From an uncultured Mollicutes bacterium (GTDB taxonomy: Bacteria > Bacillota_I > Bacilli_A > RFN20 > CAG-826), in NCBI GenBank assembly GCA_900539595.1, contig UQCQ01000004.1, forward strand, positions 1-64,000: 64,000 nucleotides of DNA, given 5' to 3'. Position 1 is the stretch's first letter, and every line of letters begins with the position of its first letter. A program made the translations under genes and the position numbers. Positions 52,612 to 60,352 of this stretch are shown here, piece by piece. The notes under the pieces are model-generated. The model saw only the letters and a program-made list of their open reading frames with translations, ran no database searches and had not been told where the DNA came from.

Positions 52612-53028
52612 TCAATAAATCTGACCATACGGGAAGTCAATTCCCAATTGCTCGCAAACATAAACATATGATTCGTAATTGTCATCAGTAATTCTTCCAT
52701 TCCAACCAATGGGAGGAACATCAACAACTATAATAGCGGCGATTTCGTTTTTTGGATAATCGAGCAAGATTTGCTTCATTGTTTTTAATGGGCAAGGAAG
52801 GTTGTCCTGAAGCCATACAATTTCCTCATAACGCTTCACTCTATTTGTGCCGGGCATTATGCCAGAATACCAATTTTCATCTTTTTCCCAGCAATAAACT
52901 TCGATGCCCTTCAAATTCCCTACATAACTTCGATACAAGGAATAATCGTAGGTCTCTTTTTCGTTAGAAATACAGCCAGATAAACAAACTGCAGTGAGAA
53001 GAAGGATTGTCGTTCCTATTTTTTTCAT
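52612..53028 (-). CDS. Small lipoprotein, unknown function
   Basis: 138 residues with signal KKIGTTILLLTAVCLSGC and an anchored domain of about 115 residues containing a YVYVCEQLGIDFPYGQIY end. No family recognised. A G-rich stretch (GGGGG) lies seven to eight bases before the ATG. The 280 bp upstream (53029-53309) contains two small hairpins (53152-53174 and CTTGTTT/AAACAAG at 53221-53238) and the promoter of the next gene, but no gene. Confidence 0.6.
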   Translation of the reverse strand: MKKIGTTILLLTAVCLSGCISNEKETYDYSLYRSYVGNLKGIEVYCWEKDENWYSGIMPGTNRVKRYEEIVWLQDNLPCPLKTMKQILLDYPKNEIAAIIVVDVPPIGWNGRITDDNYESYVYVCEQLGIDFPYGQIY

Positions 53029-53243
53029 ATTCTATCCCCCGTAAATAGGAAACTGCGGACAAGAATCTTGACCGTTTTTAACATGATAATCCCCAATTAG
53101 CCCCCCTATCAATCCCGTTTTCACGACCGATGGTTCGTTTTTTGTTCGCGTCCCTCTCTCTGAAAAAGAGGGGAGACCTATAGGGATTTGTCACGGTTTC
53201 GAACCTTTTTATTTCCAAATCTTGTTTTTGGAAACAAGAAGGA

Positions 53244-53272
53244 TTGCAGTTTGCTCATTCGGAATCTAACGT
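53244..53272 (+). promoter_or_regulatory. Putative promoter of the DUF4886 gene
   Basis: TTGCAG (53244-53249), 17 bp, TAACGT (53267-53272). Confidence 0.45.
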
Positions 53273-53309
53273 AATAAGTATCTAGGAATCCTATGAAAAG
53301 GAGGTGTGC

Positions 53310-54140
53310 ATGGATCCAATCAATCAATCCGGAAAGCCACAAAGTTTGAAAATCCTTTTTATCGGCAATAGCTATTCCGACGACACCATCCAATGGGCAT
53401 GGCAAATCGCCACTTCAGCAGGATTAGAAAACGTATTAGTCGCTAACCTATATCGCGGGGGTTGCACGATTGAAGAACATTTAAGTTTCTTGGATAGGGA
53501 TTCTTCCCCCTACGTCTTCCGTCATTCTGATAGCCAAGGCCAAATCATTTCCTCCGCGGATGGAGAAGAAGGCAACCACAAAATCGACGATGGGCTTTTC
53601 TATGCGGATTGGGATTGGATTATCTTTCAACAAGGGTCTAGAGATAGCGGACTCGCGGAACGTTATGCCCGTCTCCCTTTATTAGTCGATTACGTAAAGC
53701 AACGCATGACCAACCCCCATGTTCGTTACGCCTTTAACATGACCTGGGCCTATGCGCAGAAAAGCTTAAATCCTTGGTTTGAAAACTATGGGCGGGACCA
53801 AAATACCATGTATCAAGGCATCCTAAACGCGGTTAAGACCCGGGTTTTGCCAAATAAAGATATCGAGTTGATTATTCCTAACGGCACGGCCATTCAAAAT
53901 GCGCGCACTTCTTATCTTGGAGATCATCTCACTCGGGATGATTGTGACCACATGACTTATGGATTAGGAAGATACATCGTAGGACTAACCTGCATCTGCG
54001 CTTTAACCGGTCTTAATCCTACCGATATTTCTTTTGCCCCTGAAGGTTTATCGGAACGGGAAATCCGTGTGGCCAAAGAAAGCGTGAGAAACGCTTTGGC
54101 GAACCCCTTTGAAGTTACGAATTCCAGAGATTCAAAATAA
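53310..54140 (+). CDS. DUF4886 (SGNH-hydrolase-like) protein
   Basis: About 276 residues. The start LKILFIGNSYSDDT has the nucleophile-type Ser of GDSL/SGNH enzymes in the DUF4886 form; DWIIFQQGSRDSG and the final CDHMTYGLGRYIVGL supply the Asp/His block. No signal peptide, so cytoplasmic, whereas many relatives are exported. AAAAGGAGG five bases before ATG 53310 fixes the start over GTG 53304. Probably an esterase on a carbohydrate or lipid substrate; not shown. Confidence 0.8.
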   Translation: MDPINQSGKPQSLKILFIGNSYSDDTIQWAWQIATSAGLENVLVANLYRGGCTIEEHLSFLDRDSSPYVFRHSDSQGQIISSADGEEGNHKIDDGLFYADWDWIIFQQGSRDSGLAERYARLPLLVDYVKQRMTNPHVRYAFNMTWAYAQKSLNPWFENYGRDQNTMYQGILNAVKTRVLPNKDIELIIPNGTAIQNARTSYLGDHLTRDDCDHMTYGLGRYIVGLTCICALTGLNPTDISFAPEGLSEREIRVAKESVRNALANPFEVTNSRDSK

Positions 54141-54173
54141 CAAATCGTCCACGAAAAAGGACTCTCTTTTAAC

Positions 54174-54210
54174 GTTAAATGCCGTTTAAGGGTACTGTTT
54201 TTTGAATTTT
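54174..54210 (+). repeat. 37-bp direct repeat, copy 1
   Basis: Matches 55515-55551 at 36 of 37 positions by reading. This copy also starts an 11-bp inverted repeat, GTTTAAGGGTA (54184-54194) with TACCCTTAAAC (54222-54232). Confidence 0.85.
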
Positions 54211-54245
54211 ATTGTTTTTGATACCCTTAAACTAGGTTTATTGAA

Positions 54246-55487
54246 TTATATTTTTTCTTTGCCAAGGAATACGTCCATCGCATTGAGATGATGGACGCCT
54301 TCTTGATAATCACGGAACCGATCCAAAGACAAAATGTATCGAGGATATCCATCCCGAATGCTACGGAACGGGCGATATTCCCTCTCCTTGATTTTCTCAT
54401 TTGTTTTGGAGTCTCCCGCAGAAAGAGAATACGTTACTTGAATATAGGCGTAATCCCCATCGGGTTTTCGAACGATAAAATCGCATTCTAAGTTACCGAT
54501 TTTCCCAACGCTTACTTGATATCCATTGCTGACTAGATAGAGGTAAACCATATTTTCCAGGGAGGGGCCGTAATTGAAGCTATTGTCCGTGTTTGTTGAG
54601 AAATAAAGGGAGAGGTCGGCAAGGTAATATTTTTGCTCTCTGGCCAACGCCTTTTTGCTTTTGAGGTCGAACCGGTTGCATTCGTAAATGATCTTCGCTT
54701 CTTTCAAAACGTCAATGTAATGCCTAACCGTAGCGGCTTTGGTTTTGATTCCGGCGTTTTCCAACGAGGCACAAAAGGCTTGTAACGAAAAAGGGGAAGC
54801 GTAGTTATTAATGATATAAGACTGAATTCTCTCGAATAAAGCAACGTTAGAAATGCGGTTTCTCGTTTTAACGTCTTTGCTAAAAATCTCGTTGATCACT
54901 TCTTTGGTGTAATGCTGTTTCGCCAAAGGATCATCGAATTCAATGGCCTGTGGAAAGCCCCCTTCGACGAGAAAGTGATTGAATTCCACGTCCAAATTAT
55001 CATCTACTTTCTTTCCAAAGAATTTTTTCATTTCGATGTATTCGTGGAAATCTAGCGTGAAGGTCTCAAAGGTAACGTAACGACCGGTTAGTTTCGTTGA
55101 GATTTCATCGCTTAATAAATAGGAATTGGAACCCGTCAAAAAAATAGAATATCCCTCTTCTTCATATTGAAGGACCACTTTTTCGAAGCCTTTGACGTTT
55201 TGGACTTCATCAATAAAGAGGTAATACCGACCATCGTCTTGAATTTGAGCCTCAACCCTCTCCTCCAAATCCTTAGGGGTGGCAATTTCTTTGAAGCCAC
55301 GCCGATCTAGCGGCAGGTAAATAATCCGTTCTTTTAAACCTCTATCCTCTAATTCGGCGATAATCGATTTCAAAATGGAAGATTTGCCAGAACGCCGAAT
55401 TCCAGTGATGACCTTCACAACGTTGCTATCATAAAAAGGCCGAAGGGGAGAAAGATACTTTTCTCGAGGGTAAATGCGTTCTTTCAT
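54246..55487 (-). CDS. AAA_14/DUF4143 family ATPase
   Basis: 413 residues. AAA_14 core: Walker A TGIRRSGKSS, Walker B YYLFIDEVQN, sensor FLTGSNSYLL. The C-terminal DUF4143 part (YYLADLSLYF, then nuclease-like GNLECDFIVRKPDG...AYIQVTYS) resembles a PD-(D/E)XK fold. These genes are often present in several copies per genome and their function is unclear. TAGGAG precedes the ATG. The gene lies exactly between two 37-bp direct repeats, so it may be or have been mobile. Confidence 0.85.
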   Translation of the reverse strand: MKERIYPREKYLSPLRPFYDSNVVKVITGIRRSGKSSILKSIIAELEDRGLKERIIYLPLDRRGFKEIATPKDLEERVEAQIQDDGRYYLFIDEVQNVKGFEKVVLQYEEEGYSIFLTGSNSYLLSDEISTKLTGRYVTFETFTLDFHEYIEMKKFFGKKVDDNLDVEFNHFLVEGGFPQAIEFDDPLAKQHYTKEVINEIFSKDVKTRNRISNVALFERIQSYIINNYASPFSLQAFCASLENAGIKTKAATVRHYIDVLKEAKIIYECNRFDLKSKKALAREQKYYLADLSLYFSTNTDNSFNYGPSLENMVYLYLVSNGYQVSVGKIGNLECDFIVRKPDGDYAYIQVTYSLSAGDSKTNEKIKEREYRPFRSIRDGYPRYILSLDRFRDYQEGVHHLNAMDVFLGKEKI

Positions 55488-55514
55488 TTCGTTCTCCTAC
55501 CCCATAATTATGCA

Positions 55515-55551
55515 GTTAAATGGCGTTTAAGGGTACTGTTTTTTGAATTTT
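55515..55551 (+). repeat. 37-bp direct repeat, copy 2
   Basis: Second copy of the repeat at 54174-54210, one base different (GGC for GCC). The inverted-repeat half is degraded here (ACCCCTGAAA). Confidence 0.85.
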
Positions 55552-56008
55552 TCGTTTTTTAGACCCCTGAAACACGTTTTTCTATTCTGCCATTTAGCGC
55601 GTTTTCCTTCCATTACCCACGTGGAGGATTTATTGCTAACGTGGAAATGCACGTCGATATTCTCGACACGAATTAAAAAAAGATTCCGCACCTTTACACC
55701 ACAAGGGCGATCGACTTAGGGAATCTAGTACCGCACACCATCTAGGCACCGAATTTAAATCTGTTGAAACGTGTGGAAGAGTTGCAGATTAGCCGTCTGC
55801 CTCTTGCTTCGGGTTTCATTACGGAGAGGTGAACAAGTCCCATAGAGTTTTTGAGATTCAATCAAATACTTGTTTCTCATGCTGCGTATACCTACTGCTC
55901 CGCCAACACACGCCCCTTATTATTTTCAAAAAAGGAAACGGAAAATCAATGGTTATCCGTCGTTCTCGTTCTCCTTGGATGAATGGAATTAAGGAAGGGA
56001 GTGACCGT
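55552..56008. other. Gene-poor stretch
   Basis: No convincing gene on either strand. Visible structures are an inverted repeat AGATTCC...GGAATCT near 55685-55730 and a hairpin AAGAG-GCAGA...TCTGC-CTCTT at about 55775-55806. The latter could be the right end of the neighbouring IS200-type remnant or a small RNA. Confidence 0.4.
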
Positions 56009-56168
56009 GATTTCGTGGATGACGAACCCCTTCCATTCGCAAAGCCTTCGAAGGATCTGGCCGATCTCCAGCCGCTTGAGGCCGTAGAACTCCTCTCTCC
56101 GGTACTTAGACGTGGTGCTTACAGTTCCAGCCGGCGTGCGCTAAACTTAGGTCGTCGGTATTCGACAT
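56009..56168 (-). pseudogene. tnpA: tnpA (IS200-like transposase) fragment
   Basis: From ATG 56168 the frame reads SLAHAGWNCKHHV then stops at 56106, matching the family start (SLSHTKWNCKYHIVFAPK). After a frameshift, the other frame gives FYGLKRLEIGQILRRLCEWK and GFVIHEI, matching the next family block (IGxILRxLCEYKGVEIIEA). The catalytic HUH motif and Tyr are not present, so the gene is dead and truncated. Confidence 0.65.
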
Positions 56169-56218
56169 TTGGCTCCTTTCAATGCTTGCGTTGGTCCGCA
56201 AGGCTATTGCAAGGAGCC
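56009..56218 (-). mobile_element. Decayed IS200/IS605-type element
   Basis: Contains the start of a Y1 transposase gene and its regulatory hairpin. On the minus strand GGCTCCTT (56218-56211) pairs with AAGGAGCC (56178-56171) around an inner stem CTTGCG/CGCAAG, placing the AAAGGAG ribosome site of the transposase inside the stem, as in IS200. The right end is not defined. Confidence 0.6.
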
Positions 56219-56310
56219 CTTTTCAACTGTGCAAAACTATATGCTTCACCGAACCCCCGACTATCGGAGGGCATTCACTCGCTCGACGTTACGAATCGGA
56301 TCAGACAAAC

Positions 56311-56359
56311 CACAAAATTTTGTGCTATCGGAATTGGGAAAAGTTGGAAAATTCCGATA
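56311..56359. repeat. Two adjacent palindromes
   Basis: CACAAAATTTTGTG (56311-56324) is a perfect 14-bp palindrome. One base later, TATCGGAATT (56326-56335) pairs with AATTCCGATA (56350-56359). A further hairpin GAGGGGA/TCCCCTC is at 56403-56419. There is no gene between 56219 and 56603. Confidence 0.6.
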
Positions 56360-56603
56360 AATCTTGAAACACCTATGAGAGTTACATTAAGTTTGTGCAA
56401 TTGAGGGGAGGTTCCCCTCGACACTTTCCATGACGATCGACCGCCAACCCTTCCGAACGATGTGCCATACTTGCCCACCCAAACCCCAAAAGGTCGATTT
56501 TGAAATCTTCTAGATTCTGATATGCCAATCAGTTTCGAACCTTCTGGCTAGATGATATAGAAAGCTATCCAAAAGTTCGATTGCGGAGACCTTTGGCGCT
56601 TAC

Positions 56604-56633
56604 AAAAAAGGCACGCCTTGTTTTAAGCGTGTC
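56604..56633 (-). terminator. Terminator after tRNA-Ser(GCU)
   Basis: On the minus strand GACACGC/GCGTGCC (one mismatch) followed by six Ts. Confidence 0.6.
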
Positions 56634-56647
56634 TTCCATGTTCTTCG

Positions 56648-56741
56648 TGGCGGAGGCGGAGAGATTCGAACCCTCGCACCAGGTTAACCCCGATCTAACG
56701 GTTTAGCAAACCGTCCCCTTCGGCCTCTTGGGTACGCCTCC
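56648..56741 (-). tRNA. tRNA-Ser (anticodon GCU)
   Basis: 94 bases with encoded CCA. Acceptor GGAGGCG pairs with CGCCTCC, discriminator G. Anticodon loop TTTGCTAAA gives GCU (AGC/AGU codons). Long variable arm typical of class II tRNA, and T-loop GGTTCGAAT. Confidence 0.95.
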
Positions 56742-56811
56742 GTGCGGGTAATAATATAAAACAAAACGCAAGGCCTTGCTAGTGTTTTTCCCTCTTTTAG
56801 GGGTGAAGACG

Positions 56812-56837
56812 AAAAAGGACGGCAATTTCCGCCGTCC
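56812..56837 (-). terminator. proS terminator
   Basis: On the minus strand GGACGGC-GGAAATT-GCCGTCC followed by TTTTT, 14 bp after the stop. Confidence 0.85.
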
Positions 56838-56851
56838 TTTAGGTCATTTCA

Positions 56852-58291
56852 TCAATAAGCTTTAGCAAAATAAGCGATGATTTTGGACTTCTTGCCACAG
56901 ACGGGGCAGACCGCATCCCCCTCTTCTATATATTTATAGATGCAGCGAGCGGTGCCACCATTGGTGATCGTTTTGATTTGATCTTCGCATTCCGGGCATC
57001 CGCAATAAGCCATGCGGGCATATCCGCCTTTTTCAAGAGCGGCTTTGAGTTCTTCTACATTGTCCACATCCACGATTTTGGTATCGAGGAAAGCTTTGGC
57101 CTTTTGATACATCTCTTCTTGGATGGTTTCTAGTAATGCCGGGATTTCGCTTTCAACGGCTTCGATGTTTCCCACGAGTTTTTCGCCGTTATAACGTTTG
57201 CTAAGCGTAACTTGACCCGCTTCGAGGTCCCGCGGACCAAGTTCGAGACGGAGAGGGACACCTTTCATTTCCCATTCGGCAAATTTCCAACCAGGGGTAT
57301 GGTCAGAGGAATCGACCTTGACGCGGACGCCTTGCTTGAGGAGTTTTTGACGAATTTCTTCGCACTTCTCCAAAATCCCCGGGGTTTGTTGACGGATCGG
57401 GACGATTACGACTTGAATCGGAGCGACGCGAGGAGGCAGAACAAGGCCATTGTCATCGCCATGGACCATAATGACCGCGCCGATTAAACGGGTGGAAACA
57501 CCCCAAGAGGTTTGATGGGGGGCGTGGAGTTTATTGTCGCGTCCCAAATAAGAGATTCCGAAGGCTTCTGCGAATCCCGTTCCCAAATAATGGGAGGTGC
57601 CGCTTTGGAGGGCTTTGCCATCGTGCATGAGCGCTTCGATGGACCAGGTTTCCACCGCACCGGCAAATTTTTCATGCTCGGTTTTTCTGCCTTTGACAAA
57701 CGGAATAGCCAAGAGGTCACGACCGATGGAGTCGTAGACTTCCAGCATGTCCATCGTATTCTTTCTGGCTTCTTCTTCCGTTTCGAATAAGCAGTGTCCT
57801 TCTTGCCAGAGGAATTCCGATCCGCGAAGGAAGGGACGAGTCGTCTTCTCCCAGCGCACTACGGAGCACCACTGGTTATAAATCTTTGGCAAATCGCGAT
57901 AGCTAGAAACCAAACGCTTATACATATCGGAGAAAAGAATTTCTGAAGTCGGACGGATGATGAGCGGATCGTCGAGTTCTTTGTTGCCGCCAATCGTCGC
58001 GACCAAGCATTCCGGAGCAAATCCTTCCACGTGGTCTTTTTCTTTGGCCATCAACGAAGAGGGGATAACGCAAGGCAAATAGACGTTTTCCGAACCGTGT
58101 TCTTTGAATTTCTTGTTCGCAAAGTCTTGGATTTGTTCCCAAATGGCATAGCCATAAGGCAAATAATCGATAAAGCCCTTCACAGAGCTATAATCCATTA
58201 ATTCCGCTTTGCGGCAAACGTCGGTATACCACTGAGCAAAGTCGCTGTCTCTGCTGGTGATGGCTTCGTTTTTGATTGTTTGTTTTCCCAT
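56852..58291 (-). CDS. proS: Prolyl-tRNA synthetase, archaeal/eukaryotic type
   Basis: 479 residues, without the editing (INS) domain of the usual bacterial enzyme. Class II motifs: LIIRPTSEILF (motif 2 region), RPFLRGSEFLWQEGH and LPPRVAPIQVVIVP (motif 3/anticodon domain start). The C-terminus has the zinc-binding extension with CGCPEC and CPVCGKKSKIIAYFAKAY. This ProS3-like form is common in Mollicutes-related Bacilli. The start MGKQTIKNEAITSRD follows a purine-rich site. Confidence 0.95.
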   Translation of the reverse strand: MGKQTIKNEAITSRDSDFAQWYTDVCRKAELMDYSSVKGFIDYLPYGYAIWEQIQDFANKKFKEHGSENVYLPCVIPSSLMAKEKDHVEGFAPECLVATIGGNKELDDPLIIRPTSEILFSDMYKRLVSSYRDLPKIYNQWCSVVRWEKTTRPFLRGSEFLWQEGHCLFETEEEARKNTMDMLEVYDSIGRDLLAIPFVKGRKTEHEKFAGAVETWSIEALMHDGKALQSGTSHYLGTGFAEAFGISYLGRDNKLHAPHQTSWGVSTRLIGAVIMVHGDDNGLVLPPRVAPIQVVIVPIRQQTPGILEKCEEIRQKLLKQGVRVKVDSSDHTPGWKFAEWEMKGVPLRLELGPRDLEAGQVTLSKRYNGEKLVGNIEAVESEIPALLETIQEEMYQKAKAFLDTKIVDVDNVEELKAALEKGGYARMAYCGCPECEDQIKTITNGGTARCIYKYIEEGDAVCPVCGKKSKIIAYFAKAY

Positions 58292-58307
58292 TTTGTTTTC
58301 TTTCCTT

Positions 58308-60068
58308 TTATCTTCTCATGTCGCGAACTTTCTTCATCGATTTGTTTGGAATCGGGTTGAGCATCGGATCGTAGGGGGCGAAGAATTCGCTGGAGATGTA
58401 CTTCAGCCCGCTGCGGACGATGATTTCAATGGCATCCCATCCTTCGATGTCGCTAGCGATGATCGGTTTGTTGTAACGGAGCAATTTCTCGACCAAACTA
58501 TGAAGTTTGGAGCGGATCTTGGCGTCCATGTTTGTAGCGATTCCAGCGAAGCGGAAGCTGCAAACGAAATAATCATAGGCGCTATAAGTCGAAGCGGGGA
58601 GTCCCAATTCGCCTTCTTCAAGCAATAATCCAACATGGAAGCCTTTGGCTTTGATTTGCTTCATGTCGCTGACGATGTCTTCCGGGTGGTTTGAATCGAA
58701 ATGGGCTCGAATGTCTGATTCCTTGAAGAGGAAGACGATATGCGTGGATTTGGCGGCCTTAAGTCTAGCAAATACCGAGAGCATGAAGTCGCGGTCTTCC
58801 ACGCGGACGTTATAGAAGAGAAGGGAGTCGGGGTCTTTGACTTCGTTTACAAACACCGGAACCGAGTTACGAGCAATCGTAGCAAACAAATCGTGGTCGT
58901 CGCCGGTTCTCGCCGCATAATCATGCAAGTCATCCATGGAATCGAAATAGGTGTTGATGGGCTCGCTTTTCATCAAATAGCCAAACACTTTTTCTTCTTG
59001 AACGGAATAAATGGGTCGGAATCTGGTGCGGATTTTATTGTCGTGAATGATGCGTTCTACTTCCGTGCGGTAGGAATCATTGCTTTCTGGGTCATTCCGG
59101 AAGGATTCCTTTCCTTTTTCATAGAAATAAATCGGAGCGGGATTAGAGAAAGCAATGGATACGGAACGCTTTCCTTCTTCTAGAATCGCCGCGTCATCCT
59201 TGGTTGGGAAGAGACGGTGCTCGACTAGAGCCACGCGGAAATCGATTTTGGTCGCGTAGCCATTGATGGCCAAATATCGGCGGATGGCATCCACGCAATC
59301 TTTGGCAAGGTGCAAACCATCCGGCATCCCTGGGATATGGAAATCGGCAATTATGAATTCGTTGCCGTCGATTTGCATCATGATTCTACGGGAAGTGACT
59401 AGAGGCGACACGGCGTTTTGGACTTGCTTCATGACCAAGGGATTCAAAGGTTTGTCTTTATCTTGGATGCGGCGGTAGGCAAAATGGAACACCAAAGTAG
59501 CGCCTTTTCTTTTGGAACCGTTTTTCAAGCCAAGCTGATATTGCTTCATCGAAGCAAGGCCGCGATTTTTCGTTTTTCGGCTATTGGCTTGGTTGGTTTC
59601 CATCGACTTCAGCAAATAGGAACGAAGGTGAAGGATCCCTTGTTCCGGGTCAAACGAATCGACCTGAAGCATGGAGAAATAGGTTTTGGTTTTGGAGGAA
59701 CCCGCGCTGGTATCCGTTTCCAAATAATCGGGGGCGCTCGTCTCCGGATCGCTTACGGCATTCACCCATTGGATGACGCGCTTTTGCTCCGATGGGGGGA
59801 ATTGATGATAAAAATCCGCCAAAGGATAGGGGTTGGTGATCGCATGGGGCGCGGTCACGACAAAATCGCGAACCATCTGCGAGCGGATATCAATGATAAA
59901 AATGCGCGATGAATCCATCGTGCGTTCCAGTTCTTCGACGAATTTCTTGTGTTTGGAAGAAGAAACGGCAATCGTAACGATGGCTAATGTGGTCCCGGCA
60001 AGTAATAAAAAGAGCGAAACGATATAAGGCCAATTGGCGATGAAGGTTTCCTGAACTTGCTTCCACAT
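58308..60068 (-). CDS. Membrane protein with degenerate EAL (c-di-GMP-type) domain
   Basis: About 586 residues. One transmembrane helix at about residues 14-36, then a PAS/GGDEF-like region without GGDEF motif (MMQIDGNEFIIADFHIPG resembles a GGDEF fold segment), and a C-terminal EAL-like domain. The E-x-L signature is replaced (KVFGYLMKSEP), while late family-like segments such as KPIIASDIEGWDAIEIIVRSGLKYISSEFF remain. It is probably a non-catalytic c-di-GMP receptor or scaffold. ATG 60068 is preferred over 60146, which would overlap the divergent tRNA promoter. Confidence 0.75.
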   Translation of the reverse strand: MWKQVQETFIANWPYIVSLFLLLAGTTLAIVTIAVSSSKHKKFVEELERTMDSSRIFIIDIRSQMVRDFVVTAPHAITNPYPLADFYHQFPPSEQKRVIQWVNAVSDPETSAPDYLETDTSAGSSKTKTYFSMLQVDSFDPEQGILHLRSYLLKSMETNQANSRKTKNRGLASMKQYQLGLKNGSKRKGATLVFHFAYRRIQDKDKPLNPLVMKQVQNAVSPLVTSRRIMMQIDGNEFIIADFHIPGMPDGLHLAKDCVDAIRRYLAINGYATKIDFRVALVEHRLFPTKDDAAILEEGKRSVSIAFSNPAPIYFYEKGKESFRNDPESNDSYRTEVERIIHDNKIRTRFRPIYSVQEEKVFGYLMKSEPINTYFDSMDDLHDYAARTGDDHDLFATIARNSVPVFVNEVKDPDSLLFYNVRVEDRDFMLSVFARLKAAKSTHIVFLFKESDIRAHFDSNHPEDIVSDMKQIKAKGFHVGLLLEEGELGLPASTYSAYDYFVCSFRFAGIATNMDAKIRSKLHSLVEKLLRYNKPIIASDIEGWDAIEIIVRSGLKYISSEFFAPYDPMLNPIPNKSMKKVRDMRR

Positions 60069-60117
60069 AACTCTTAAAGGATATACCACTATGTGGTAAA
60101 ACGCAAAAAGGTCCTTC

Positions 60118-60146
60118 TTGCCTAGAAGAAAAAGGAATGGTAACAT
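60118..60146 (+). promoter_or_regulatory. Promoter of tRNA-Ser(CGA)
   Basis: TTGCCT (60118-60123), 17 bp, TAACAT (60141-60146). The start is expected near 60153, 14 bases before the mature tRNA. Confidence 0.6.
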
Positions 60147-60166
60147 ACCTATCGCACCTTAAACTT

Positions 60167-60258
60167 GGAGAAATACCCAAGCGGTTGAAGGGGGCGGTTT
60201 CGAAAACCGTTAGTGGGGTCATGCTCCAGCCAGGGTTCGAATCCCTGTTTCTCCGCCA
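60167..60258 (+). tRNA. tRNA-Ser (anticodon CGA)
   Basis: 92 bases with encoded CCA. Acceptor GGAGAAA pairs with TTTCTCC. Anticodon loop TTTCGAAAA gives CGA (UCG codon). Long variable arm and T-loop GGTTCGAAT. Confidence 0.95.
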
Positions 60259-60270
60259 ATCAGTGCATCG

Positions 60271-60293
60271 GCTGCCTTCGGGCAGCTTTTTTT
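60271..60293 (+). terminator. UUCG-loop terminator after tRNA-Ser(CGA)
   Basis: GCTGCC-TTCG-GGCAGC followed by seven Ts. Confidence 0.92.
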
Positions 60294-60300
60294 CGTGTAA

Positions 60301-60334
60301 GAAAAATCCCCCTTCTTCTCAAAAAGGAGGGGGA
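60301..60334 (-). terminator. pckA terminator
   Basis: On the minus strand TCCCCCT pairs with AGGGGGA, followed by TTTTTC, 19 bp after the pckA stop. Confidence 0.8.
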
Positions 60335-60352
60335 CATTGGGTCGAAATCGAC

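Noticed and set aside
54184..54232. Inverted repeat as a rho-independent terminator for the DUF4886 gene
   Set aside because: The loop is 27 bases and no T run follows the stem, and the left arm belongs to a direct repeat found on both sides of the next gene.
55829..56404. 191-codon plus-strand frame in the IS200-remnant region
   Set aside because: It crosses the transposase fragment on the wrong strand, changes composition along its length and has no plausible start context.
59418..59912. 164-codon plus-strand frame
   Set aside because: Antisense to the EAL-domain gene with no independent evidence.
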